Numbered from the stretch's first letter, positions 11,336-23,980 are shown. The stretch: DNA of 64,000 bases from Progne subis subis (GCA_022316685.1 JAKJHU010000997.1:1-64000), one strand, 5' to 3'. Program-made: numbers and translations. Notes: generated by a model not told the origin, from the sequence alone.

Positions 11336-12224
11336 TCCCCAGGGACTCCTTCCAGCACATCCTTGAGGCCACTGGGATGTGAGGGGGATGCTGAGGGCAG
11401 CACAAGGGGCTGACAGTGCCCAGCCTTGCTGGGGCTGTGCCAGGAGGCCCCAGGGCCTCAGGACAAGGTGTCTCCTCACAGCCCTTGGTGGCACAGAGGC
11501 TGCTGTGCCCCAGGACACCAGGACTTGGCTTCTCTTTGTCCCCACCTGTCATCACTGCCTCCAGTTCTCTGCTCTGCCTGGGGCCTGGGGACACTTTCTC
11601 TCTCCTGTCCCTCAGTGGGACCCATTAAACTTCAAGAAACTTTGGAGTTGAATTCTACTTGGAATTCTTGAGAGGTTTCTTCAGCTCCCTCTCAGGGACT
11701 GATGTTCAGGGCCCAGCACAAAGCCTGAGAGGGTCATTAAAGTCCTTGTGCTGTGTCTGTGCTGCTGAGCTGGGCTGGGCTCCTGGCACAGAGGCAGCTC
11801 CTGACAGAAGAAGAGCTTCAAAAACACATCTCTCTTGATGAGAAACTCTTCTCCCAGCCCAGCAGGGCTGGGGCACTGCCTGCAGCCACCCCGGGCACAG
11901 CACACAGGCACAGAGAGCTTCAATCACTCAGGGCTGGGAAGGAGCTGAGAAGTGACTGCGGAGAATCACTCCCAGCCCTTGACACAGGAACCTCTGGCTG
12001 CAGGACAGGGCAGCTGCAGCTCCTGCAGGGATCTCCTAAAGCTGCAACATCCCAATGCCTACAGACTCTGTGAGTACATTCTCTGATTATCTCTTGTGGA
12101 GAGCAGCCAGGGGTGCCCAGGGCTGTCCTGCAGAGCAGGGTCCTGCAGCCCAGGGCGCTGTGCTGGGCCAGGGACTCTGCTGCCTGCCAGGGACAGCTCT
12201 CAGCCGGCCCTGGGAGCTGCTGCC
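11336..12224. other. Intergenic GC-rich stretch, no gene seen
   Basis: No coding or mobile feature was recognised. The open frames on both strands are short and overlap in opposite directions, as expected from GC-rich non-coding DNA. Confidence 0.4.
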
Positions 12225-12888
12225 AGCACTGGGGGACAAGATCTGGGTGGAAGGAGACAGCTGGTAAGGTGTGGAAGTGTTTTCCTTGTGTGGTGAGGAT
12301 GCTGCATTTTTCAGGACTGCTCCAAGCATGACATTTAACTCCAGAACATTTCCAAGTAGATTGTCAGGGAGCACAGACAGACAGGGGCTACATGAAATTA
12401 AAAATCCTGCTTTTTTAATCTACTGCTCTGTGTTGCCTGGATGGAAAATTGCATATAGATATTCATCTCTCAGTTCAGATTGAGAAAAATCAATTTTCTC
12501 TCATATCTTAATAAACCAGGCCGTGACAGAAATCAGCAGAGGGTCCCTTGCAGGCAGCACCAGTGTCACTTTTCCAGCCTCCTCAGGGTTGCTCTGACCT
12601 TGCCATCAGAGCCTGCAGAGCCAGAGCTGCCCCTGGGCAGTGCCTGAGCTGGGAGGGCTCTGCAGGGCAGAGCTGAGCCCCCAGGGCTGGGCTGGGCTCT
12701 GGCAGCACTGGCAGGGCCCAGCCCTGGGCAGGGAAGCAGCTGCAGGCAGGGACAGCTCCAGGCAGCAGAGCCCTGGGCAGGCAGTGGGGGGAAAGTGCCA
12801 CCAAGCTGTGCTGGGATATTGAAAGTCCTCTCCAACCAATCTACTCCATGATTACTTTTTTACAGATCTCCATGTCCAGCAGGAGCAA

Positions 12889-13813
12889 ATGTCCAACAGC
12901 AGCTCCATCAGCCACTTCCTCCTGCTGGCACTGGCAGACACGCGGCAGCTGCAGCTCCTGCACTTCTGCCTCTTCCTGGGCATCTCCCTGGCTGCCCTCC
13001 TGGCAACGGCCTCATCATCAGCGCCGTAGCCTGCGGCCACCTCCTGCACACGCCCATGTTCTTCTTCCTGCTCAACCTGGCCCTCACCGACCTGGGCTCC
13101 ATCCTCACCACTGTCCCCAAAGCCATGCACAATTCCCTCTGGGACACCAGGAACATCTCCTACACAGGATGTGCTGCACAGCTCTATTTCTTCATGTCCT
13201 TCATCTCAGCAGAGTATTTCCTCCTGACCATCATGTGCTATGACCGCTACGTGTCCATCTGCAAACCCCTGCACTACGGGACCCTCCTGGGCAGCAGAGC
13301 TTGTGCCCACATGGCAGCAGCTGCCTGGGCCAGTGCCTTTCTCATGCTCTGATGCACACGGCCAATACATTTTCCCTGCCCCTGTGCCATGGCAATGCCT
13401 GGGCCAGTTCTTCTGTGAAATCCCAGAGATCCTCAAGCTCTCCTGCTCCAAATCCATCTCAGGGAAGTGGGCTTCTGCTATAGTTCCTGTATAGGACTTG
13501 GTTGTTTTGTGTTCATTGTTTTCTCCTATGTGCAGATCTTCAGGGCTGTGCTGAGGATCCCCTCTGAGCAGGGACGGCACAAAGCCTTTTCCACCTGCCT
13601 CCCTCACTGGCTGTGGTCTCTCTGTTCCTCAGCACTGTCGTGTTTGCTCACCTGAAGCCCCCCTCCATCTCCTCCCCATCCCTGGATCTGGCCCTGTCAG
13701 TTCTGTACTCAGTGGTGCCTCCAGCCCTGAACCCCCTCATCTACAGCCTGAGGAACCAGGAGCTCAAGGCTGCAGTGTGGAGACTGATGACTGCAGGGTT
13801 TCAGGAACATTAA
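12889..13813 (+). pseudogene. Olfactory receptor family 14-like pseudogene
   Basis: This is an odorant-receptor G-protein-coupled receptor relic. It starts MSNSSSISHFLLLALADT like the paralogue at 36,606 and keeps receptor landmarks in pieces: a TM2 region with PMFFFLLNLALTDLG, TM3 end with MCYDRYVSICKPLHY, and a TM7 motif PALNPLIYSLRN. It also has the full C-terminal tail to TAA at 13,811. Against the paralogue it has single-base deletions near 13,006 (CTGGCAACG against CTGGCCAACG), near 13,345 (TM4 region, followed by TGA) and near 13,608 (CCTCACTGG). It also has a gapped region near 13,470. It is clearly non-functional as a full receptor. Sequence just upstream (TTTTTTACAG) could be the acceptor of a 5' untranslated exon. 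Confidence 0.9.
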
Positions 13814-13869
13814 AGCTGGCCAATTTCTGCAAATCACTGGAATAAAAGTCATCTTTGATACTTCTTGTT

Positions 13870-15384
13870 AGTTTCATTTTGGAGGTTCTGTTTCTTTGTT
13901 TTATATTTTTTCATATTGTCCAAAAGGAAAGGTCATGTTTGTGCCATTTCTCATTTTGTTCTCTCCACCTTCCCTGTGTCCACAGACTGAGTCAATGAGG
14001 GCTGCAGTCTTGGTGGTTTAAAGGAACTCAAGGATCTCCCAGCCAAGTTTTCTGCAGAGATTCCCCTTTTGTTCCCTTCTCTGGAGCTGCAGCAGCAATG
14101 TCTGTGTGCAGAGCTGGGGCAGATCAGTGCTGGCACAGCAGCTGTGCCCAGGAGCAGCAGCACTTGGTGTTGCCAGTGCTGCTCCCGTGCCCCTGCCCCG
14201 CTGCCCTCCTGGCCCTGGTGTTGCTGTAGGGCCTGAGTGCTCTCGGGGCCGGGCACAGTGCTGGGGGTGGCAGTGCCGGGGCTGCAGCAGGGACAGGCCA
14301 TGGGCACTGCTGGGGCAGCGCTGACGCCTCAGGGCAGGGCCTGGGGGCTCCAGGCTCCTTGCCCAGGCTCTCTCCAGAACACGCCCAGGCCAATGCTCAG
14401 CAGAGAAAAGCCCCGTGAGCAGCCCCAGGGTGGCCGTGGGCAGGCTGGGGGCAAACAGCATGGCTGGGGCTCTGCAAGGTCCCTGGGGGAGATGGGAAGG
14501 AGCAGCAGAGCAGGGGCTGATCCATCCCCACTGCGCTGGACACCCCAGGGCAGCGTCCCAGAGCGTCCTCATGCACCTGCCAACAACATCCCCCCTCTGC
14601 AGCCCTGGCCTCTCCCCCAGCTCACACAGGTGCCGCATCCTTGCAGGCACAGACACGGCAGCACTGGCTCAGGAGCCCCTGTTTGCACTGCCCAGAGCAG
14701 GCGAGCACCCCCATGGTGTTGGTGTGGGGAGATGAACCTGAGTGAGCACAAATGCCATCAGCCCCTGGGGCCAGGAAGGGCTGGGGGACAGCAGGGAAAC
14801 CACTCAGGTTTGTGGCCTCTGAAGTCATCCAGAAAGTTTGTTCCCATGAGCTGTGAGTTTCCTGTGCCACTGCAGACGTTGTTGCTCAGAGCCAGGGCTG
14901 CCTGGCAGCCACCCCAAACTGCCCTCAGCATTTCCTTTGCTTAACCTGGGCTTTCTTTCCCTTCCTGCTACAAATTTCTTCTATTGCTCACCTCTTTCCC
15001 TCCCTGCAAACAGCCCATCCCTGGTTGTCATTTCCTCTCTGGCCCTCTGGCCCCATTCCCATTTCAGTTCCTGAGTTCCTGGCACCATGGGAACATCCCT
15101 TTGGGAGCAGGATCATCCTCCAAGTGCTTCAGGAATTGTCTGCAGGCTCCTGCAGTGCCTTGCTGCTCCCTTGCCAGAGGCACCACAGGCCAGGGCACAC
15201 ATCTGGGCTGCTGTGTCTGGCTCTGGGGCTCCCTGTTCTGGGCAAGGAGGAGGAGCTGCAGAGGCTCTGCAGGACTGACAGGATGGGCTTTGGGGCTGTG
15301 AGGAGAAGCTGAGGCAGGCCTGGGCTGCTGGACCTTCTGGAGAGGAGGCCCAGGGCTCATCCTGCAACTGCTGCAAGGGTGGTT
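13870..15384 (+). other. Non-coding segment of copy A, also present inverted at 46.86-47.89 kb
   Basis: No gene was recognised. About 14,340-15,384 recurs in inverse orientation at 46,865-47,890, joined in both places to CR1 sequence at the same edge. Copy B lacks most of it. The long open frames on both strands reflect GC-rich composition. Confidence 0.6.
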
Positions 15385-15962
15385 TCAGAGAATCACAGAA
15401 TCAGCAAGGTTGGAGAACACCTTGGAGATCATCAAGTCCAACCTGTGCCCTGACACTGCCATGCCTCCCTTGAGCCTCTTCTTCAGGATAAACAACCCCA
15501 GCTTCCTCAGGTTCTCCTCACAGGACTTGTGTTCCAGTCCCCTCACCAGCATTGTTGTTCTTCTCAGGACACTCTCCAGCCCCTCCATGTCCTTTCTTAA
15601 TTGGGAGCCCAGAACTGGACACAGCACCCGAGGTGCTGCCCAACCAGTGCTGAGCACAGGGGAAGAATCACTGCCCTGCTCCTGCTGCCCACACTGTCCC
15701 TGATCCAGGCCAGGAGCCATTGGTCTTCTTGGCCACCTGGGCACACTGCTGGCTCATGTCCAGCCTGCAGTCCCTGCAAGTCCCTTTCTGCCTGGCTGCT
15801 GTCCAGCCACTCTGTCACCAGCCTGCACCGCTTCAGGGGTTGTTGTGGCCAAAGTGCAGGACTCAGTACCTGGACTTGTTAAACCTCACATTGTTGGATT
15901 TGAATTCCTGGATACAGCCTGTCCAGGGGCCCTGTGCACAGCCCTCCTAGCCTCCAGCAGAT
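15385..15962 (-). mobile_element. CR1 LINE fragment
   Basis: This is an antisense CR1 3' end, entered from the 3' terminus (AGAATCACAGAATCAGCAAG, then ATCATCAAGTCCAACC). It runs through the typical 'GGACACTCTCCAGCCCCTCC' and 'GAACTGGACACAGCACCCGA' body. About 575 bp. Confidence 0.85.
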
Positions 15963-15969
15963 CAACACT

Positions 15970-16432
15970 TCCCAGCCAACTTAGTGTCACCACGGTTCCT
16001 TGTGTCCCTAGACTGTCATAGTGGTCTCCATGATTCCATGAGGCTTCCCAGTGTCATAGTGTGCCTTTGGTTCCGTGGGACCCCTTGGTGTCACAAAGGC
16101 CCTGGATCCTTGGGCCCCACAGTGTCACAATGGTGCCTTGGGCCCCCAAGACCCTGGGGGTCACAATGGATCCTTTGTTCCATGAGGTCTGGCAGCACAG
16201 CAATGATCTCCTTGGTTCAACAGTGTCACAGTGGCCTCTGTGGTTCCACCACACTCCAGACGGTCACCGTGGACTCCTTGCTTGCATTTAGCCCCACAGT
16301 GTCACAATGGCCCCTTGGCTCTATGGTGACATATCATGCAACAGTGTCACTCTGGTCCTCTTAGTGCCGCCAGGCCCTGCAGTGTCACAATGGCCCCTTG
16401 CTTTCCCAGGGCCCTGCAGTGTCACCATCATC
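15970..16432. repeat. Minisatellite with GTGTCACAATGG core
   Basis: About ten irregular units of 35-55 bp are built on CAGTGTCACAATGG...CCTTGG...CCATGAGGC. It recurs at 38,705-39,172, and as its reverse complement at 32,650-33,000 and 34,270-34,480. Confidence 0.8.
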
Positions 16433-17015
16433 AGAGAATCAAGCAGGCTGGAAAAGACCTCAGAGAGCATCAAGTCCAACCTGTGAGCCAACACCACCTT
16501 GTTAGGCAGACCACGGCACTGAGTGCCACATCCAGTCATTCCTTAGACACTTCCAGGGACAATGACCCACCCACCTCCCTGGGCAACCATTCCAATGCCC
16601 AGTCACCATTTTGGGAAGAATATTTCCTAATGTCAAGCTTAAACATCCCTGTTGCAGCTTAAGGCCGTGTCTTCTTTCCTGTCAACTGTTCCCTGGGAGA
16701 AGATCCTCACCCCATCTAGCTGCACTCTGCTGTCAGGGAGTTGTAGAGAGTGATGAAGCCTCCTCTGAGCCTCCTCTTCTCCAGGGGTAAACAACCCCAG
16801 CTCCCTCAGCTGCTCCTCACAGGACTTCTGTTAGAGAACACTCACCAGCTTTGTTGCCCTTCCTGGACACGGTCCCGCCCATCTATGTCCTTCCTAAACT
16901 GGAGGCTCCGGCACTGGACACAGCACTCGAGGTGCTGCTCAACCAGTGCCAAGCACAGGGAGAGAATCACTACCCTGCTCCTGCTGGCCACACCATTCCT
17001 GATCCATAGGAGGTT
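16433..17015 (-). mobile_element. CR1 LINE fragment (second subfamily)
   Basis: This is antisense CR1 starting at the 3' end (AGAGAATCAAGCAGGCTGGA, then CATCAAGTCCAACCTG). It continues through CCACTTCCAGGGACAATGAC-type and GGGAAGAATATTTCCTAATG sequence. Its paralogue in copy B is at about 39,170-39,750. Confidence 0.85.
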
Positions 17016-20000
17016 CCAACGGGTTGGTGAAGAAATGGTGGGGAGGGGTTGGGTACAAAGTCTGATTGATTGTCAGCCATGAAGGGTCTTGATTTTTACA
17101 TCTATTCAGACTGCAGTAGAAGATGCTGGACGTCAATATCAGTTGAACATTGCTGATATCAATAGATAAAAAGGAAAAGAAACAGGACAAATCATTTCTC
17201 TCTGAATTGTTTTCAATATAGTATATTCCCTTTGAATAAACTTCTGAAATTTGTCTAATTGACCACAGAAGAATTGAGAACTTAAATCATTCCCAGGGGC
17301 TTTTCTTGTTCAGAGTTTTGAATAAATGTTTTTGAGCCTTTGTCACTAAATTCCTGAACTGAAGACCTCAAGAAAGAGGACTCTGGAGTAGTAAAATTCA
17401 TCAGCAACCTCCAAGGGGCTGAGGATCCATCCTCATCACAGCAGGAATGAACAGAAATGGGCACAGCTTTCTGGCTGCCCCAGCTTTGGGATGGGCCCTG
17501 GGCCTGGAGCAGGAACAGCTCTGGAGGGCCCCAAGGCCGGGGCTGGTGTGCTGGCCTGGGCAGATGGGATGGCAGCAGGGGCTGCAGAGCTCTCAGCACC
17601 TCAGGGAGAGGGGGAGCAGGGCACACAGGGAGCCTCCTTTTCCCTTGGCCCAGCACCTTCCCCATGGCTGGGGCTGAGTCCTGTCTGAGCTGCAGCTGCT
17701 GCTGTGCCCTTCCGAGGGGCTGAGGCCGTGGGGCCCCTGCCCAGAGCAGCCTGCCCTGAGCAGAGCTGTGGGGCCAGAGCCAGCTGGGCTGTGCTGGGGA
17801 GAGGCCCTTGGTGCTGCCGAGAGCTCAGGGCAGCTGGCAGAGCTTGGAGGGAGCTGGGCTGGGCTGAGAGAGCCTGCCACAGAAACCATCAGTGTCCATC
17901 TCAGCCTGTGGTGAGCGTGCAGGGGCAGGACTCAGCCCAGGCCTTGTGGGGCAGGGCCAGCGCCTGTGGAAAGGCATTGAAAACAGGCAAGTGGCCCAGA
18001 GAGGAGGCTGCTCTGTGCCCTTGGTGGCATGGACAGAGCAGGAACACGGCCCAGGACATTTGTCAGCGCCAGCCTCTGTCCCCAGCCATTGCCAGCCCTG
18101 GCTGCTCAGCCCAGGTTTGCGGGGCAGTTTGGCTGTGGCCCAGCTCCATCCTCCTGCGGGGCTCAGGGCCTGTTCCCGGCCATGGCCAGCCCTGCCCGGC
18201 CTCTCTGCTGGCCGAGAGCCTGGCAGAGCCCGGGGCAGGGCTGTCTGTGCAGCCCCACAGGGGCCACGGGCTGTGCAGGAGCTGGCAGGGGCTGCCCAGC
18301 AGGGAGGCCATGGGGCACAGAGCCCCAAGGCTGCTGTGGGCACCACGGCACAGGGGCCGTTCCCACCCGCAATGCTCCTGTCCTGCCCTGCGCCTGCACA
18401 GGGGCTGTGGCACCATGGCTGGGCCAGCGCGGCACAAAGGGGCCACGCAGGCCGCTGCTGGGGCTGACAGCAAGGCCAGGCGCAACACACAAGGAATTGC
18501 TGGGCATTGCCTGGGCTGGGCAGGGCTGACTGTGCCAAAGCCAGAGCTCAGCTGCCCTTGGTGGCTGCAGGAAAAGTGCAGAGCCAAAGAGCCTCCATGG
18601 CTGTGCTTGGAGACCAAGGCTGGAGGAGGGAAATGCAGGGCTGCTGTGGGATGGGGAGGGATTGAATTCCATCACACACTCAGTTCTCTGATGATCCCGC
18701 ACGATGCTGGTCCCGGTTCCAGACTGGAGCAGAGCAGATGTTTTTGGGACAGGAGAGCCCTCCGGGCTGTCAGGGACCTGCAGCTTACAAGATGCTCTGC
18801 TCTCCCTCAGCTCCTCTTCTGTGAGATGCCAATCCCAGCTCTGCACCTCAGGGCACAAGTAGCACTGCCTGTCCATGGCAGACAATTGATGTCTGCCTGG
18901 AAGGGGGCACAGATTTTGATATCTGTTAGTTTCATATTATACAGGCAAATCTCTGTTATCTGGGTCATTTAAGTACTTTTAAGAAGTGGCAAACTTTTCC
19001 CACCAGGAACAGGAATTTCCTGGATCTACTGGATTCTTCTACCGATGGCAGGAGAAGAAATACTGATCTAGCCCTCTACCTTTGCCACCAGCATTCAGTC
19101 TAAACAATTCATGGCCCTCTTCCTTCAGGTGTCTCCTGCTCTCCTGTTTAAATGACCATGTGTAAGGGCTTTTCTTCATACAGAGCAGCTGGATCTATAT
19201 CCTTCTTTTTGCTCCCAGATTTCCTCCTGCTCCTGTATTTAGGTCATTCCAATGCATCTCCCTTGACTGACTTCATGCTTTGAGGTTCCCAGATTTGTCC
19301 AATTTTTCAGAAGTTTAAATAACACCTTAGCATCTTCGTTGTATTTTTTTCTTATATATCACCTCTTATGTCCTGGTTGAAATTTTTTCCTGTTTGGAAA
19401 TCACTTGTGGGTTGTCAGATATGTCAGATGCTGCTGGGATGTCACAAGGAGCTGAGGAAGTGTTTCCATGTTTGTTAAAATTGATCATGTTCACATTTTT
19501 TATGTTGTCCAAAAAGAGAACCTTTCTGTGCCTCCAGGTCCTCACCAGTTCCTGGTCCCTCCAAGGACACAAACCTGATGAGTTGTGGTTCCCACTCCAG
19601 TGGCACTTGGACCAACTCCAAAGCCAGAGCAGAGCTCCCTTGTCCCAGAAAGTCCCTGGCAGTGGAGGGATGAAGGAAACAGGACAGGCTGTGGGGATCA
19701 GGTGCAGGGCAGAGCCAGGGACAAGAATGACTTTTGCATTTGATGGAGCTGTGCCTTCTCTTGGGTTTGTTGGCTGACAATAAATGAACATCCCTCTGTG
19801 TCTCAGGCAGCTTCTCCAAGGGAAGCAGGTGGGAGTTGGAGCCAAGGAGCTGAAACCTGCAGGTCCAGCCTGGGGTGGAGGGAGCTCAGATTTGCACAAG
19901 GCTGCTCTGAGTCCTGGGGCTTGGATGGGGGAAATGGTGGGGTGGGAGCATAATCTGCACATCATCCCCCATACTGGGGGTGACTGGGAGCCACCGGGAA

Positions 20001-20035
20001 CAAATGGCATCATACTGGGACTGATGGGGTTGATC
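17016..20035. other. Non-coding remainder of copy A
   Basis: GC-rich sequence at 17,440-18,870 gives a 422-codon open frame on plus and several on minus. None has domain-like features, and copy B interrupts the region with a clean deletion. 19,000-20,035 is ordinary sequence collinear with 41,370-42,318. No gene was recognised. Confidence 0.5.
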
Positions 20036-20039
20036 TAGT

Positions 20040-20770
20040 GGAGACAATTGGGACCATTCTGGGAGTGACTGAAAGTAATTGGGATGATACTGAGACTATA
20101 GTTGGAGTGCTGGCATTTGACTAGGATCGTACTGGAGATTACTGGGATCATACCGGTATTGAAAGGGAGCAACTGGGATCACATTTTGGGCTACTGGGAG
20201 CAATTGAGGGAAACTGGGATCATGCTACAAGCAAATTGGAGGAACTGGGAATGACTGCAAACATGCTGAAGGCAACTGGGATATACTGAGAGTGTCTGTA
20301 ACCATCCTGGGGATGACTGGGAACACACTGTGAACAACAGGGAACATGCTGGGGAGAATTTGGAGTGAGTGGGAATGACTGGATCCATACTGGGGGCAAC
20401 TGGGCATGACTGGGACCATGCTGGAAGGGACTGGGACCATCTATTGAGTGACTGGGACTAGATTAGGGGCAACTGGGTGCAAGTGGGTTCATACTGGGAT
20501 GAACTGGTACAACACTGTGGGGGAAAGGATCATACCAGGAGTGACCGGAGCAGGCTGAGGTCAGTTTGGACCATGCTGGGAGCAACTGGGATATACTGGG
20601 AGCAACTGGATCTGCACTGCGGGTGACTTGGAGTGGCTATGGGCAACTGGAATCATACTGGAAGGCAACTCAGAGGAAGTGGGAGTGATTGGGAGCATGT
20701 TGGGGGCAACTGGGATGTACTAAGAGAGACTGGGAGTCACTGAGATCATACTGGGAGTTACTGGAACCAT
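20040..20770. repeat. Minisatellite of short ACTGGGA-type units
   Basis: This is an irregular array of roughly 14-22-bp units of the form GGGAGCAACTGGGATCATACT. Related arrays lie at 23,630-23,980 (same strand) and 27,000-27,277 (complement, CCCAGTTGC...). Confidence 0.8.
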
Positions 20771-22590
20771 GGCAATGGCCTGGGCTGGGTGCTGTGGGGC
20801 CTCAGGGTGCACAGGGAGCTCTGTGACACTGTGGGGCCTGCTGGAACCAAGGGGACATTGTGACACTCTGTGCCCACCCTGCCTGTGGGGTGTTCCAGGA
20901 GCCCCAGGGTGCCCAGTGCAGCAGAGCAGAGCCCCTGGCTCAGGAGGCAGCAGCTCCCTGGGACAACCTGGGCGGGTGGCAGGGGATGCCCAGGGAGAAG
21001 AGGATGCCCAAGGCCCAGCACCCCAAGGGCGGCACCAGCTGAGGGATGGGGCAGGAGGGAGAGGCTGCTGCTGGGATGGCACCAGGGCTCCCCAGCACTG
21101 TGCCAAGGCAGCGCCTCCATCCCACACCACCTCCTCCTCCTCCCCCTCCTCCTCCTCTTCCTCCTGCTCCCGCTGTGCCCGCAGCTGCAGCAGCAGCAGC
21201 CTCAGGACAGCCAGGGCCGGGCCTGGTCCCTCCATGGGGACAGGGACAGGCCGGCACGGCCCCGCAGCCCCTGAGCTCCAGCAGCAGCAGCGGGAGCCTT
21301 GGCGGCCTGGCCCAGGGGCCCTGGCAGGGACAAGGCCGCAGTGGGGCAGGAGCTGTCCTGGCCGGCCCCGGCAGCCACAGCCCCAGCCAGCCCTGCCCGG
21401 AGCTCGGCAGCAACAGGGGCACTGCCCAGCCCTTCACCCGCCACACACCCTCTGTGGCCAGCAGCAGCCCAGACACAGAACCTGCAGCCACGGGCACATC
21501 CAGCTGCTCCTCAAGGTGCCAAGCAGAGCACACAGACGCACCCAGCACAAGAGGAGCCACATTCAGCTGCTGCTGAGTCGCCACAGCGGGGCTGCCCCTG
21601 TGCTCCTGCAGGCCTGCACAGCTCCCTCCTTCCTGGCACAAAATCCCCTCGGGCAGCTTCCCTGGAGCCCTCTAGGGCTGCTACCTGGTGTTATGGAAAA
21701 AAATCAAGGGCCAGGAGACTTGTTCCTTTTTATGCCCTTATTATCAAGCCTGGCTCTGGGGGAGAGCTTGAGGAGCTGCACGCATGCTCCTGGCTACTCT
21801 CCCTGGCAACGCAGAGGAGGAGGTACAAACAGCTTCACTTCACAGAGAAGCTGGGTCTCCCACACCCCTCACGGGCTTTTTCCCCTTGCCGGGCAGTCGT
21901 CTTCACTTCGTTGGTCAGGGGTCATCCAGTGATGGGGAACTCAGGTCATGGCAACTAAATAAAGCTGCTTCGGCAGAAACTCCCACCCCTTGCACTAGTG
22001 TAAAGTGCAACTTCAGTCCTGGATTCTACTTTGCTTCTCTGCTTTAAGAGTCTCTTGTTCTTGAATTGTTCCCAGAATTCCAGTGTTCTTTTTATTTGCA
22101 TATTCAGATGCTATCCGACGAATAGGAGCAGAGATACAGGTAACAAAGTGAATTCTTAATTAACAAACAGAAGTACATAAGATGATTAATCAATATTAAA
22201 ACAGGAATAAGGCAAATTTTTTAAACAGAACTAGCATTAACAATCTTAATGGAATTACTTAACAATTAAGTAACTAAAACATAGATCATTTGAATAGAAC
22301 TCGTTTATAACACCTGGAATCTCAGCTCCTTAGATCTCTGTGCCTGGAAGGCATCTCAGGGAGATCCTGGAAGACACAGGGTCACTGCAGAAGCAAAAAC
22401 TGGTCAGTCAGCTCTCCTGGAGCAATCTGGGCCTTCTTTACATTTTTGTTATCCTGAAACTGGAGCTGAAGACTCTGGGACATTCCAGGTTGGGTTTTCC
22501 AGGAAAGGGGGGCCTGGGGGTGAAGTGCCCCTGGCTGGCTGGGAATGGGGATCTGGGGGTGCCCGGGCTGACAGAAATAGGGAATCCAGG
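20771..22590. other. GC-rich then AT-rich intergenic stretch, no gene seen
   Basis: 20,771-21,680 is very GC-rich with a (CCT)n-like run at 21,127-21,170. Long open frames occur on both strands but encode low-complexity proline-, alanine- and glycine-rich sequence with no domain. From 22,060 the sequence becomes AT-rich and may include unrecognised LTR debris. Confidence 0.45.
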
Positions 22591-23222
22591 TGAGACGTTA
22601 ATTTTGAGGAACTAAGGATTTTTAGGAAAGTTAAGATAATAAGTTGCTGAATTAGCTGAAGTAGATAGGTAATCTTTGTTAGCAGTTAACAGAAGCCGGA
22701 TCTTAGATAAGCTACCCCGGATCTTGTAACTCATTTCTTGTCAGGTTTATGTTTATGTAGCTGTGATTGTAATGAAAAACAAAATGTGGTAAATAGGACA
22801 TAAGATAGCTGCAGATTTCCTGCTTAAAGGACCCATTGAACACAGGAAACTGTAAGTTCTACCAAGGATCCGTTTGTCATGAATGCATTGAAAAGGTAGA
22901 AAGGTCAGGATGAGGAAGACTCATCTTACTTCCTCATTTTGGGTGACCCCTCCCCAGAAGAGACCCCCGACTCATTTTGAGAAACAAAGTACGCATCCTT
23001 AATAGCCTTTTTGCCAGTTAGCATACGAAGCGAGGAATGGGAGGTGACAGGGGTATGAATATGCATTTGTATTTTGGGTATTCAACACTTTTGTAAATAA
23101 AAGGCTTTGTAATTACCTGTGAATTTCGCAGTGCGAATTAGGGAAATATCCCGCGTGCTGCCCGGCCGTAATAAACATACACTTTCTAACTTAAAACTGT
23201 TAGAGAGTTTTTGTCCGTCACA
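22591..23222 (+). mobile_element. LTR (opposed pair, left member)
   Basis: This 632-bp element starts TGAGACGTTAATTTTGAGG and ends GTCCGTCACA. A TATA-like/polyadenylation region (TGTAAATAAAAGGC, then AATAAACATACAC) lies near the end. An inverse relative lies at 26,246-26,919. The 48 bp following it (GTTGGGTTTCGATACTAGAT...) is also shared with the inverse copy. No target duplication is visible around the single LTR. Confidence 0.75.
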
Positions 23223-23470
23223 GTTGGGTTTCGATACTAGATCAATACCCATATTTCTTTAATAAGTCACAGGGGCTGGGAGAGGAGGATACCCGGGGAA
23301 GGGGGTGCAGGGGATGCCGGTGCAGGATAAGGGGGTGCGGGGGGTCCCAGAGCTGGGTCAGGAGCTGTGGGGAGAGAAAAGGGGGTGAGGGGTGAGCCCA
23401 GCATGGGGGGGACTTGGGGGAGTCCCACGTGCTCTGAGGGGGGACACGACCCCCGGGGACCCCCCCTCAC

Positions 23471-23548
23471 CTACTCCTGCAGCAGAGGCTGAACCCAGCC
23501 CAGGCAGACAAAGCCCAACATGAAACCCACGAGCCCTGGCAGCATCTT
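23471..23548 (-). pseudogene. Probable MHC class II beta transmembrane exon relic
   Basis: On the minus strand this short frame reads KMLPGLVGFMLGFVCLG..., then VQPLLQE and a stop. The pattern K-M-L-x-G-x-x-G-F-x-L-G-x-x-x-L-G is the well-known start of the membrane segment of class II beta chains. A GTGAGG donor-like sequence follows the stop, and a CCCCACAG acceptor-like site lies about 100 bp further on. The usual aromatic end of the helix and the cytoplasmic exon are not recognisable, and no beta-2 domain was found nearby. It could be a chance hydrophobic frame, but the motif spacing argues for a real relic. Confidence 0.45.
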
Positions 23549-23629
23549 GGGGGGGGGGGGGTGGTGTCCGGCGGGAGCTCCGGGGGCAGGAGAGGCAGGA
23601 TTCGGGAAAGGGTGGCAGCTGCTGGGAAG

Positions 23630-23980
23630 GGACCAGGATGGACTGGGACAGGCTGGGATGGACTTGGACATGGGCAGACACCGGCATACACTGGGATACA
23701 CCTGGCCCAGGACTGGAATGCACTGGGAGCAGGATCAGCACTGGGAGCCAGCAGAACCAGAACTGGGGAACAGGGATCATTGTGGGACCAACTAGGATAT
23801 ACTGGGATTAGACTGAGAGTGACTGGGATCATACTGGTAGAAAGTGGGACCTTACTGGGCCCAGATGATGTGACTGGGAATGACTATGAGTATGCTGAGG
23901 GGAACTGGGATATACTGGGAGGGTCTGTAATCATACTGGGGGTTACTGGGAACACACTGAGAGCAACTGGGAGTGACTGG
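23630..23980. repeat. Minisatellite of ACTGGGA-type units
   Basis: Irregular short units such as GGGATATACTGGGATTAGACT are related to the array at 20,040-20,770. Confidence 0.7.

Larger units (their letters stand above)
12225..20035 (+). repeat. Segmental duplication copy A (olfactory receptor unit)
   Basis: This is collinear with 35,135-42,318 at high identity. Shared parts are the GGACAAGATCTGGGTGGAAG leader, the receptor, CR1 fragments, the 'GTGTCACAATGG' minisatellite and a GC-rich block ending near 20,030. Copy A has about 1.2 kb (about 14,090-15,290) and about 380 bp (about 18,212-18,590) that copy B lacks. Copy B has about 760 bp before the receptor that A lacks. Edges are by eye. Confidence 0.85.

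Noticed and set aside
14237..14944. A 235-codon frame repeated in inverse at 47.4-48.06 kb
   Set aside because: Presence in two places comes from duplication, not coding constraint; the two copies differ by frame-breaking indels.
17704..18972. A 422-codon open frame on the plus strand
   Set aside because: GC-rich sequence with long frames on both strands, no domain or exon edges, and copy B carries a 380-bp deletion through it.
20769..21932. A 387-codon open frame and opposing minus-strand frames
   Set aside because: Low-complexity Pro/Ala/Gly/Ser composition over a CCT-rich tract; stop-codon scarcity from base composition explains it.
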